DNA of 64,000 bases. Origin: Fen-549 sp050011315 (GTDB lineage Bacteria > Actinomycetota > Thermoleophilia > Gaiellales > Gaiellaceae). The stretch spans positions 36,743 to 100,742 of the forward strand of contig JBEKJI010000005.1 in NCBI GenBank assembly GCA_050011315.1, written 5' to 3'. This document shows positions 1-8,342 of this stretch, one piece after another (position 1 is the stretch's first letter; each line of letters starts with the position of its first letter). Position numbers and translations under genes: made by a program. Below the pieces are notes generated by a model. The model did not search any database and was not told the DNA's origin. It saw nothing but the letters and a program-made list of their open reading frames with translations.

Positions 1-35
1 GTCGGTATTCGCGAGAGTCGTCAGAATGTACATCC

Positions 36-1292
36 ATGCGTCTACTCCACCTCGCTGACCTCCACCTCGACAGCCCGATGCGCGGGCTGTCGGTGCATGA
101 GGGCGCGCCGGACACGGCGGCGAGCTGTACGCGGGAGGCGTTCGAGGCGGCCGTGCTTTTCGCGCTAGCGGAGAGCATCGATCTCGTGTTGATCGGAGGC
201 GATGTTTACGACGGCGACTGGCAAGACTTCAGCACCGGCGTGTTCTTCGCCCGCCAGCTCGCCCAACTGCGCGACGGCGGGATCCCGGTCGTGGTGATCT
301 CCGGAAACCATGATGCTGCAAGCACGATTACGCGTCGCCTCACGCTGCCCGAGGGGACAAGAACTCTTTCCGCGAAAGCGCCCGAGACTGTTCGCTTCGA
401 GGAGCTTGGTGTTGCGGTGCATGGTCAGAGTTTCGCTACTCGCGAAGTGACCGAAAACCTCGTCGCCGCCTACCCGCCTGCCGTTCCGGACATGATCAAC
501 GTCGGGCTGCTGCATACGAGCCTCGCAGGTCACCCCGATCACGATACGTACGCGGCCTGCTCGGCGCAGGACCTAGAAAGGCTCGGCTACGACTACTGGG
601 CGCTCGGCCACATTCATATGCGAGGCCGTGCGTGCGACGGGCCGCCGGCGTTCTACTCCGGCTGCATTCAAGGGCGTAGCGTTCGTGAGTGCGGCGCTCG
701 CGGTGGGCTCCTGGTCGAACTGGAGCGCGGCGAGGAGCCGAGCGTCGAGCCCGTCAACTTCGACGTGCTGCGCTGGGCGATCGCGGAGATCGACTGCACC
801 GCGACTGAGAAGCTCGACGACCTTATCGGGCATGCCCGCTCGACGTTCGGGGGTCTTCTCGACAATGCCGACGGGCTGCCCGTCGCCTCCCGGACACGGC
901 TCACGGGCGAGTCCCCTCTGCATAACTGGCTGCTCGCCGAGAGCGAGCGGCTCCACGCCGAGCTCGTGTTGGCGGCCAACGATGTCGCTCCGGACATGCT
1001 GTGGCTCGGAAGCGTGTCTGTCGGCACGACGACGCCAACAGCCGGGGGGGCCGCTTACGACCCCGACTTCGAGAGCGCGCTGGGAGCCATCTTGGAGGAC
1101 GCTCGCACGCGCGAGGATCTCAATGGTGCGCTAGAAGAGGTGCTTGCGCGCACTCCGCGCGACCTACTCGACGTGGCTGGACCGCTGTACTGGTTGGCTG
1201 ATCGCGACGCCGCACTCGAGCGGATGCTCGAGTTGGGTCAGGCGCGCCTCACAACAGATCTCGGTGAGAGCCCGGCGGAGCGGGGCGAATAG
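36..1292 (+). CDS. YhaO/SbcD-like metallophosphoesterase (DNA repair exonuclease family)
   Basis: Predicted Mn-dependent calcineurin-like phosphoesterase, the nuclease half of a Mre11/Rad50-type pair. The 418-aa protein has the full metal-site set: DLH at residues 8-10, GGD at 54-56, GNHD at 90-93, a histidine in LLHT at 160 and GHIH at 191-194. Residues after about 230 are the family's variable C-terminal part. Length and motif spacing fit the Bacillus YhaO type better than classical SbcD. The next gene, a Rad50-like ATPase, starts 2 nt after this stop, so the two are surely one operon. Only 35 nt of upstream sequence are visible, so more operon genes may lie before the window. Biochemical activity and role (repair or anti-phage) are inferred. 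Confidence 0.9.
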   Translation: MRLLHLADLHLDSPMRGLSVHEGAPDTAASCTREAFEAAVLFALAESIDLVLIGGDVYDGDWQDFSTGVFFARQLAQLRDGGIPVVVISGNHDAASTITRRLTLPEGTRTLSAKAPETVRFEELGVAVHGQSFATREVTENLVAAYPPAVPDMINVGLLHTSLAGHPDHDTYAACSAQDLERLGYDYWALGHIHMRGRACDGPPAFYSGCIQGRSVRECGARGGLLVELERGEEPSVEPVNFDVLRWAIAEIDCTATEKLDDLIGHARSTFGGLLDNADGLPVASRTRLTGESPLHNWLLAESERLHAELVLAANDVAPDMLWLGSVSVGTTTPTAGGAAYDPDFESALGAILEDARTREDLNGALEEVLARTPRDLLDVAGPLYWLADRDAALERMLELGQARLTTDLGESPAERGE

Positions 1293-1293
1293 C

Positions 1294-4200
1294 GTGCGCT
1301 TTCGCGAGCTGCGACTCGTCGCGTTCGGCCCGTTCACCGACCAGGTAATCGACTTCGGCGAACCCACAGAGTGCGACTTGCACATCGTGCTCGGCCTCAA
1401 CGAGGCTGGCAAGAGTTCAGCTCGACGCGCGATTCAGGCTTTGCTGTTCGGCTTCCCTCATATCACCCCCGATGCGCACGTTCATCCCTACGAGCATTTG
1501 CGTGTCGGCGCGCTGCTCGACACCAACGACGGACAGAGCATCGAACTCGCGCGCGTGAAGGCGCGCCAGCGTGATCTTCGCGACGTCGCAGACGAGCCAC
1601 TCGACGACAGCGTGCTACGCCACATGCTCGGCGGAATCGACGAAGCGCTCTATGACCGCCTGTTCCTTTTCGATCACGACGAGCTGCGTCAAGGCGGTGC
1701 CGGATTGCTTGCCGGCGGTGGCGACTTTGGCGTATCGCTCTTTGGCGCCACCCTCGGCACCGGCAATCTCGCCGCGGTGCGCCGCGATCTCCACCAACGC
1801 GGTGAAGCGCTATTCAAGTCGGATGCGAAGGCGCGTAAGCCACTTCTAAACGCCGCGCTACACGACTATCGCGACCATATCGAGCAGGCGCGCAGCCTAT
1901 CGGTTAAACCGCGCGAATACGAGCTAGCCTCAGCTCGCGTTGACGAACTCGCCCGCGAGCGCCAGACGAAGACCAGTGAAGTAGCGACGCTCGAGAGTGA
2001 AGAGCGCGCGCTCGGACGCCTGGCTTCGGTTACAGGACCGCTCGCCCGCCGTCAGACCGTCGTCGCTGAACTAGAGGCATTCCCCGACCTGCCCGTCTTG
2101 GCGCGGGATGCCACGACACGCCGTGAGGTTGCGCTCGAGAAGCGTGAGCACGCAGACGGCCAACTCGAGACTGCGAACACCGCCCTTGAAGAGCTGCAGA
2201 GCAAGATCACCGCCGTGATCGTCCCAGACGCGCTTCTCGAGCGCGCCGCCGAGATCCAAGCGCTCGCCGGAGAAATCTCGATGCACGAGAAGGCACTACG
2301 AGACCGCGGCAAGCTCTCACGCGAGTTCGAGACGCAAAAGAAGGCTAACACTGAACTCCGCGTCCAGCTAGGCAGCGCGGTACCCGAGCATCCCGCCGCC
2401 GTGGGTCGCGCACTACGCGCGTCAATCGAGAAGCTCGGTGACGATCAGGCGACACTGTTTGAGCGGCTACGCGCCGCACAGGAGTACCTGCAGGAGTGCG
2501 ACGAAGCCAACGACCGGGCAGCGAAAGCGCTGAAGGGCGCCACTTCGGCCCCCGACGCGCCTGACGCAATCGTGACGTGGGCGGCCGCGGCCGCCGAGCG
2601 GGTGCCGCTTTCTCTCGCAGCTAGCAAACAGAAAGGTGTTGTTGAGCGCACGATCGCCAAGCTCATCGCGACCACTGAAGTGTTAAGTCCAGCCTTCGAC
2701 CCTCGCACACGACCATCTACCGAGCCCCCACCGGCAGCCGTAATCGCCGCGCACCAATCACAAGTAGACGAACTCGACACGCAATTCGCGGAGCAGCGCG
2801 CCGAGCGCAATCGCCTAGCCCACCAGCGCGATCAGCTGCAGGTTCAGCTTGCGGCGCTTGGTGCGGACGAAGTCGAGAACACGAGGGAGCAGATGATTTC
2901 TGCCAGGAATGAGCGTGACCAGCGCTTCGCTCATCTCGGCGATCGCCTCGAAGAGGCTGACCTCGACGGAGCTCGCGGCGCCCACGAGCAACTCGGTGTC
3001 GCGCTATCGCAGACGGACGAGTTGGCGGACACGCTCATCACTCAGGCCGACCAAGTCCACCTCACGGCAGAGGTGGCGGAGATCGTAAAGCAGTTCGGTG
3101 AGCGCGAGAATGATCTCGCGGAAATCACGAGCCGGCGCGAAGAGCTTCTTACGACCTGGCGCGGGCTCTGGGGACCTTGCAGCATCGTGCCCCTCGATGA
3201 CGCCAGCGCGATGCTTTCGTGGCGTGAACGGTACGAAGAACTCAGCGCACAGTACGCCGACCTCGTAATACAACTATCCGAACACGAAGAAGCCCTTCTC
3301 AATTCCGAAGAGACGGCAACCGAGCTCCGGGCGGCGCTTGAATCCGCAGGCTCGCCCGCCGATCGGGATCTGCCACTTGAGCAGCTCGTCGAGCACGCCC
3401 GTCTGATCGTCGACCGTACTCGGTCGGCGATCACCGAGCATGAACAGCTCGTCAGCGATGCCAACGATGCAGCGGAGGAGTTCGTAAAAGCGCAGCGTGC
3501 CGTGCAACAGGCCGAAAAGAAACTCGAGGACTGGGTCGGCCTTTGGGCGAAGGCTCTTCGACCGCTCACGATCTCGGCCGAAACGACGCCCACAGAGGCG
3601 CGCGCCACCATTGCACTCCTCGACGATTTCGCAGACAGCGAGAAGACCACGGCGGATCTCGCCCATCGCATAGAGAGCATCACCGCCGACTACGACGCGT
3701 TCGCGAGCTCTGTCCGTGCGCTCGCAGAGGTACTCGTGCCCGACTTACTAGAGCGCGACGCGATAGAGCTGATTCGCGAGTTAAGCCGTCGCGCCGAGGT
3801 TGCCAGGACCGCCGCGACGAACCGTGCGCAGCTCGAAGAACGCAAGCGCAGTACGTTGGAGCGAATTGCCGAACTTGAAGAGGAGCTGAGCGACGCCAAC
3901 GGAGTACTCTCGCGCCTATGCGAGCAGGCGCAGTGCGGCACCGCGGATGAGCTGCCTGCAGTCGAGACCCAGGTAGCGACACGCGACCGGTTGCGCGACG
4001 AATTAGTCGAACTCGATAAGCGCATTGTTGAACAGGGCGAGCAATCGGTCGACGAACTTCGGCAGCTCCTTGGGGAGCGCACAGGTGACGATCTTGCGGG
4101 CGAGCTTGCTGCCCACCACGACACTCTCCAGGTCGCCAAGAGCGAGCTCGAAACGCTTGTGGAGGAGCACACGGAAGCCATCGCAGGACTCCGCCAACTC

Positions 4201-4770
4201 GACCACGGCACCGAGGCGGCGCTCGAGCGCGAGAACGCCGAGCACACCGCTGCGCGCATCGGAGAGCTAGCCGAGCGCTACCTCGCCGAGCGTGTCGCCG
4301 CGATACTGCTCGCGCGCGCGATCGAATATCACCGCGAGCACAGCGCCCAGCCTATTCTCGAACGAGCTCAGCAACTGCTCCCCCAGCTCACCGCAAACTC
4401 GCTCACTCGACTGTTCGTCGACGACGAGGGCAACGACCAACCCGTACTTATGGCGCGTCGCGCTAACGGCAGCGAGCTCGGCGTCGGCGGAATGAGCGAC
4501 GGTACGCTCGATCAGCTCTACCTCGCTCTGCGCCTCGCGGCGCTCGAGCATCATCTCGACGCACTGCCACCACTTCCGGTGCTGCTAGACGACATCCTCG
4601 TCAACTACGACGATCTTCGTGTCGCCGCCAGCGTGCCAGCCCTCGCCGAGGTCGCCCAGCGCACCCAGGTGATCGTGCTGACGCACCACCAGCACGTCGC
4701 CACCATCGCCCAAGACACGCTCGGCGATCGTGTACGCGTTCACCTTCTCGGGACTGCCTCAACTCCTTGA
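1294..4770 (+). CDS. YhaN/SbcC-like AAA ATPase with long coiled coil
   Basis: Predicted SMC/Rad50-type ATPase partner of the preceding phosphoesterase. I chose the GTG at 1294, right after the upstream stop, because the protein then begins with the usual N-terminal strand and Walker A (GLNEAGKS, residues 34-41). A long Glu/Arg/Leu-rich coiled coil fills most of the middle. The C-terminal ATPase half has the YhaN-style signature (GGMSDGTLDQLYLALRLA, about residue 1062 on) and Walker B (LLDD, about 1097). At 1158 aa it is longer than Bacillus YhaN (about 960 aa), the extra length being coiled coil. I see no zinc-hook CxxC in the coil apex, which separates it from true Rad50/SbcC. It would use ATP to open or load DNA ends for the nuclease. 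Confidence 0.88.
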   Translation: MRFRELRLVAFGPFTDQVIDFGEPTECDLHIVLGLNEAGKSSARRAIQALLFGFPHITPDAHVHPYEHLRVGALLDTNDGQSIELARVKARQRDLRDVADEPLDDSVLRHMLGGIDEALYDRLFLFDHDELRQGGAGLLAGGGDFGVSLFGATLGTGNLAAVRRDLHQRGEALFKSDAKARKPLLNAALHDYRDHIEQARSLSVKPREYELASARVDELARERQTKTSEVATLESEERALGRLASVTGPLARRQTVVAELEAFPDLPVLARDATTRREVALEKREHADGQLETANTALEELQSKITAVIVPDALLERAAEIQALAGEISMHEKALRDRGKLSREFETQKKANTELRVQLGSAVPEHPAAVGRALRASIEKLGDDQATLFERLRAAQEYLQECDEANDRAAKALKGATSAPDAPDAIVTWAAAAAERVPLSLAASKQKGVVERTIAKLIATTEVLSPAFDPRTRPSTEPPPAAVIAAHQSQVDELDTQFAEQRAERNRLAHQRDQLQVQLAALGADEVENTREQMISARNERDQRFAHLGDRLEEADLDGARGAHEQLGVALSQTDELADTLITQADQVHLTAEVAEIVKQFGERENDLAEITSRREELLTTWRGLWGPCSIVPLDDASAMLSWRERYEELSAQYADLVIQLSEHEEALLNSEETATELRAALESAGSPADRDLPLEQLVEHARLIVDRTRSAITEHEQLVSDANDAAEEFVKAQRAVQQAEKKLEDWVGLWAKALRPLTISAETTPTEARATIALLDDFADSEKTTADLAHRIESITADYDAFASSVRALAEVLVPDLLERDAIELIRELSRRAEVARTAATNRAQLEERKRSTLERIAELEEELSDANGVLSRLCEQAQCGTADELPAVETQVATRDRLRDELVELDKRIVEQGEQSVDELRQLLGERTGDDLAGELAAHHDTLQVAKSELETLVEEHTEAIAGLRQLDHGTEAALERENAEHTAARIGELAERYLAERVAAILLARAIEYHREHSAQPILERAQQLLPQLTANSLTRLFVDDEGNDQPVLMARRANGSELGVGGMSDGTLDQLYLALRLAALEHHLDALPPLPVLLDDILVNYDDLRVAASVPALAEVAQRTQVIVLTHHQHVATIAQDTLGDRVRVHLLGTASTP

Positions 4771-4894
4771 CATCGCATTCGATGGTGTCGCGGCGCGATC
4801 GAGGAAAGTAACGCTGGTCGCAACGTACAAGGGCGACGATCGCTCGGCGTCCGAAACGAACGAGGCGGCAGCCAGAGACAGAAGTGACAAATGT

Positions 4895-4900
4895 TACAAT
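4895..4900 (+). promoter_or_regulatory. possible -10 box (TACAAT) after the ATPase gene
   Basis: A TACAAT hexamer sits 7 nt before an ATG at 4907, the geometry of an actinobacterial leaderless transcript. No good -35 box is visible 17 nt upstream. The stretch 4771-5164 has no convincing large gene, so this may be the promoter of a second transcript that carries the restriction and modification genes. Confidence 0.3.
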
Positions 4901-4906
4901 AGTCGT

Positions 4907-5026
4907 ATGGAACGAAATCCGGAAAACATCGAGGCTCGCAGTCCGTTTGAGCTGAGGCCGGTCTTCTACAAGCTCTCCACAGTGAGAGCGCTCGGCGCAA
5001 TCGCAATCAGGAGTGTCTGTTCATAG
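4907..5026 (+). CDS. possible leaderless 39-aa ORF
   Basis: An ATG lies about where transcription from the TACAAT box should start, followed by 39 codons to TAG at 5024-5026. The product begins MERNPENIEARSP and resembles nothing I know. Evidence is only the promoter geometry and the open frame, so this may be chance. It sits between the nuclease/ATPase pair and the restriction gene. Confidence 0.2.
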   Translation: MERNPENIEARSPFELRPVFYKLSTVRALGAIAIRSVCS

Positions 5027-5164
5027 TCCCGGTCGCGTTCTAGCTTGAGTACGTGGGCAACCACGGATTGAGCGGGAGCCAGCCAACCGCCGCGTTGGAT
5101 CGAGGTCGAGGGGTGACTCAAGCTCCGGCTCAATCCGATCAGATCGTGTGGTACGGTCGGAGAC

Positions 5165-5251
5165 ATGGCCGAGCGGGACATGTCGGTAGTGCTGGGAGCG
5201 CTGCGACTGTCGGATAAACAGCTGCTCATGGTGATCGCGTCTCGCCTATGA
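5165..5251 (+). CDS. 28-aa small ORF translationally coupled to the Res gene
   Basis: An ATG at 5165, preceded by a GGAG-type ribosome binding site, opens a 28-codon frame (MAERDMSVVLGALRLSDKQL and eight more residues). It ends in a TGA that overlaps the ATG of the next gene in an ATGA junction (5248-5251). That gene shows no good ribosome binding site of its own, so the small ORF may set its translation. It could be a leader peptide or a small regulatory protein; no homologue is recognised. Confidence 0.4.
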   Translation: MAERDMSVVLGALRLSDKQLLMVIASRL

Positions 5252-8200
5252 GCACAGCGCAAACACCATCAGTGACCGACGCGTTCTTCGAGCGGCCAAT
5301 CCTCAACTCGCCGTACGAGCCGCCCGCTCGGCATTGGGAACTCGACGAGCAGGGTCAACCGACGCAGCAGATAGTCGAATCCCGGCGTCGAGCGGATTTC
5401 GTCACCCCTATTCCCAAGCCGCGGAAGCGCAAGAGCGCTCTGGTGCAGCAGGTGCTAATCCCCAGCGATGACGCCGAAATCTCAACGCAGGCGCAGCAAT
5501 ACGACCCGACGTCGATCATCAACCGGGCTCGCTCTCTGGTAGAGGAGTGGCGGAGCCTGCCAAATCCGAATCAGTGGCAGGTGACTCCCGAGACGGCCCG
5601 ACTGCTGCAGCACTGGCGGCATAACAGGTTCGAAGGTATTCGCCCGTTCTTCTGTCAGATCGAGGCTGTCGAAACGATCATCTGGCTCACCGAGGTAGCT
5701 CCGCAGGCGGGCAAACGCGCGAAGGGGATTCTCGACCACCTCGCCAACGCAAACAACGATGCGAACCCCGATCTGGTGCGGGTAGCGCTGAAGCTGGCAA
5801 CTGGCGCCGGCAAGACCACGGTGATGGCAATGCTCATCGCCTGGCAGACGGTCAATGCGGTCAGGCGGCCTCAGAGCAAGATGTTCACGCGGGGTTTCCT
5901 CGTCGTGACCCCTGGCCTGACGATCAAGGATCGTCTGCGCGTCCTTCAGCCCAACGATCCCGATAGCTACTACAAGGACAGGGAGCTCGTGCCGCCCGAC
6001 ATGCTGAGCGATCTCGGTAGCGCGAAGATCGTCATCACGAACTACCACGCCTTCAAGCGCCGGCAGCGGATCGAGCTGTCCTCAGGTGGGCGCCGGCTAC
6101 TTCAGGGCCACGGCGCCGAACTGGACACGCTCGAGACCGAAGGTCAGATGATTCAGCGAGTCATGGGCGACCTGATGGGCATGAAGAACATCCTCGCGTT
6201 TAACGACGAGGCCCACCACTGTTATCGGGAGAAGCCCAACCCCGACGAAGACGAGCTCCTCAAGGGCGACGAGAAGAAGGAGGCCGAGAGGAACACGGAG
6301 GCCGCGCGCGTCTGGATCTCCGGTCTCGAAGCGGTCAAACGCCACCTCGGCCTTCAGCGCGTCGTCGATCTGTCGGCAACTCCGTTCTTCCTCAGCGGCT
6401 CAGGGTACGTCGAGGGAACGCTCTTCCCGTGGACGCTCAGCGACTTCTCGCTCATGGACGCGATCGAGTGCGGGATCGTGAAGCTGCCACGCGTTCCGAT
6501 CGCCGACAACATCGCCGGAAACGAGATGCCGATGTTCCGCAACCTCTGGGATCACATCGGCAAGAAAATGCCGAAGAAGGGTCGTGCGAAGAGCGAGGTT
6601 CTGAATCCGCTTAGCCTGCCGCCGCAGCTTCAAACCGCCCTCGAAGCGCTCTACGGCCACTACGACAAGACGTTCCATCTCTGGCAGCAGGCCGGTGTCC
6701 GCGTGCCGCCCTGTTTCATCGTCGTCTGCCAGAACACCTCGATATCGAAGCTCGTGTACGACTACATCTCCGGGTTCACCCGCGAGAACGAAGACGGCTC
6801 GACCACTCTGGAGAACGGCCGTCTGCCGCTGTTCCGTAACTTCGACGAGCACGGCAATCCTCTCGCGCGCCCGAATACGATCCTTATCGACAGCGAGCAG
6901 CTCGAGTCGGGTGAGGTGCTGGACGGCGGATTCCGCAAGATGGCCGCCGACGAGATCGATCGATTCCGCCGCGAGATCATCGATCGAACGGGCGATAGGA
7001 CGCAGGCCGAGAACATCACCGACCAGGATCTCTTGCGCGAGGTCATGAATACGGTTGGTAAGCCCGATCAACTGGGCGAGTCGATCCGCTGCGTCGTCTC
7101 GGTATCGATGCTCAGCGAGGGCTGGGACGCCAACACGGTCACGCATGTGCTGGGCGTCCGCGCGTTCGGAACTCAGCTGCTGTGCGAGCAGGTCGTCGGA
7201 CGAGCGCTTCGTCGCCAGTCCTACGAGCTCAACGACGACGGCCTCTTCAACGTTGAGTACGCTGACATCCTCGGGATTCCGTTCGACTTCACCGCCAAGC
7301 CGGTTGTCGCGCCGCCACAGCCTCCGCGCGAGACGATCCACGTCATGGCAGTACGCCCGGAGCGGGACGCGCTAGAGATCCGCTTCCCTCGCGTCATGGG
7401 CTACAGAGTCGAACTGCCCGACGAGCGGCTCAGCGCGCAGTTCAACGAGGACTCGCGGCTGGAGCTCACGCCAGAACTCGTCGGCGCGACGACTACGCAG
7501 AACTCAGGGATCATCGGCGAGAAGGTTGATCTCACGCTGGCGCACACCGGCAACGTTCGGCCTTCACAGGTGCTGTACGAGCTCGTCTCACACCTTGTCC
7601 TGACGAAGTGGCGCGATAAGAGCGGCGAGCCGCAGCTGAACCTGTTCGGGCAGCTCAAACGGATCGCGAGGGAGTGGCTCGACGGGTATCTCGTCTGTAC
7701 AGGCGGGACCTATCCGGCCCAACTGAAGTACAAGATGCTGGCGGATATGGCCTGCGAGAAGATAGTGGCCGGAATCACGCGGGCGTACGTCGGGCAGAAG
7801 CCGATTACGGCCGTGCTCGACCCCTACAACCCCACCGGTTCCACCGCCCACGTCAGCTTCAACACATCGAGGGCCTATCGCTGGGAGACCGACCCTCGCC
7901 GCTGTCAGATCAACTGGGTGATTCTCGACAGCGACTGGGAAGCCGAGTTCTGCCGCGTGGCGGAAGCCCACCCGAAGGTTCGGGCCTACGTGAAGAATCA
8001 CAACCTCGGTCTCGAGGTGCCCTACCGCTTCGGCTCGGTAAGTCGAACGTACATCCCGGACTTCATCGTGCTCGTGGATGACGGACACGGTGACGACGAT
8101 CTCCTGCACCTCGTCGTCGAGATCAAGGGTTACAGGCGGGAGGACGCGAAGGTGAAGAAGGCGACCATGGAGACGTACTGGGTTCCCGCCGTAAATCACA

Positions 8201-8340
8201 CCGCCCAGTACGGGCGCTGGGCGTTTGTCGAGTTCACCGACGTTTTCCAGATCGAGGCGGGCTTCGGCGCCAGAGTCGAAAGCACGATAAGCGAAACGAT
8301 CGATTCGATCGCCGCGCAATCCGCGGCTCAGGAGGCGTAG
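5248..8340 (+). CDS. type III Res-like DEAH helicase/endonuclease
   Basis: Predicted DNA translocase-nuclease, the restriction subunit of a type III-like system. The 1030-aa protein has a superfamily 2 helicase core: Walker A (TGAGKTT, about residue 182), DEAH (about 318), SAT (DLSATPF, about 372) and a motif VI-like EQVVGRALRR. Near the C-terminus, PDF (about 935) and EIK (about 957) form a PD-(D/E)XK nuclease site, as in type III Res proteins. The N-terminus (PYEPPARHWELDEQGQPT) matches, from memory, the family annotated as BPTD_3080-type restriction endonucleases. The methyltransferase follows 2 nt downstream. Such enzymes usually cut unmodified foreign DNA; here the site is unknown. Confidence 0.85.
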   Translation: MSTAQTPSVTDAFFERPILNSPYEPPARHWELDEQGQPTQQIVESRRRADFVTPIPKPRKRKSALVQQVLIPSDDAEISTQAQQYDPTSIINRARSLVEEWRSLPNPNQWQVTPETARLLQHWRHNRFEGIRPFFCQIEAVETIIWLTEVAPQAGKRAKGILDHLANANNDANPDLVRVALKLATGAGKTTVMAMLIAWQTVNAVRRPQSKMFTRGFLVVTPGLTIKDRLRVLQPNDPDSYYKDRELVPPDMLSDLGSAKIVITNYHAFKRRQRIELSSGGRRLLQGHGAELDTLETEGQMIQRVMGDLMGMKNILAFNDEAHHCYREKPNPDEDELLKGDEKKEAERNTEAARVWISGLEAVKRHLGLQRVVDLSATPFFLSGSGYVEGTLFPWTLSDFSLMDAIECGIVKLPRVPIADNIAGNEMPMFRNLWDHIGKKMPKKGRAKSEVLNPLSLPPQLQTALEALYGHYDKTFHLWQQAGVRVPPCFIVVCQNTSISKLVYDYISGFTRENEDGSTTLENGRLPLFRNFDEHGNPLARPNTILIDSEQLESGEVLDGGFRKMAADEIDRFRREIIDRTGDRTQAENITDQDLLREVMNTVGKPDQLGESIRCVVSVSMLSEGWDANTVTHVLGVRAFGTQLLCEQVVGRALRRQSYELNDDGLFNVEYADILGIPFDFTAKPVVAPPQPPRETIHVMAVRPERDALEIRFPRVMGYRVELPDERLSAQFNEDSRLELTPELVGATTTQNSGIIGEKVDLTLAHTGNVRPSQVLYELVSHLVLTKWRDKSGEPQLNLFGQLKRIAREWLDGYLVCTGGTYPAQLKYKMLADMACEKIVAGITRAYVGQKPITAVLDPYNPTGSTAHVSFNTSRAYRWETDPRRCQINWVILDSDWEAEFCRVAEAHPKVRAYVKNHNLGLEVPYRFGSVSRTYIPDFIVLVDDGHGDDDLLHLVVEIKGYRREDAKVKKATMETYWVPAVNHTAQYGRWAFVEFTDVFQIEAGFGARVESTISETIDSIAAQSAAQEA

Positions 8341-8342
8341 GG

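Noticed and set aside
1..35. Left attachment site of the island
   Set aside because: I found no second copy of the tRNA-Ala 3' end in the window; it likely lies further left.
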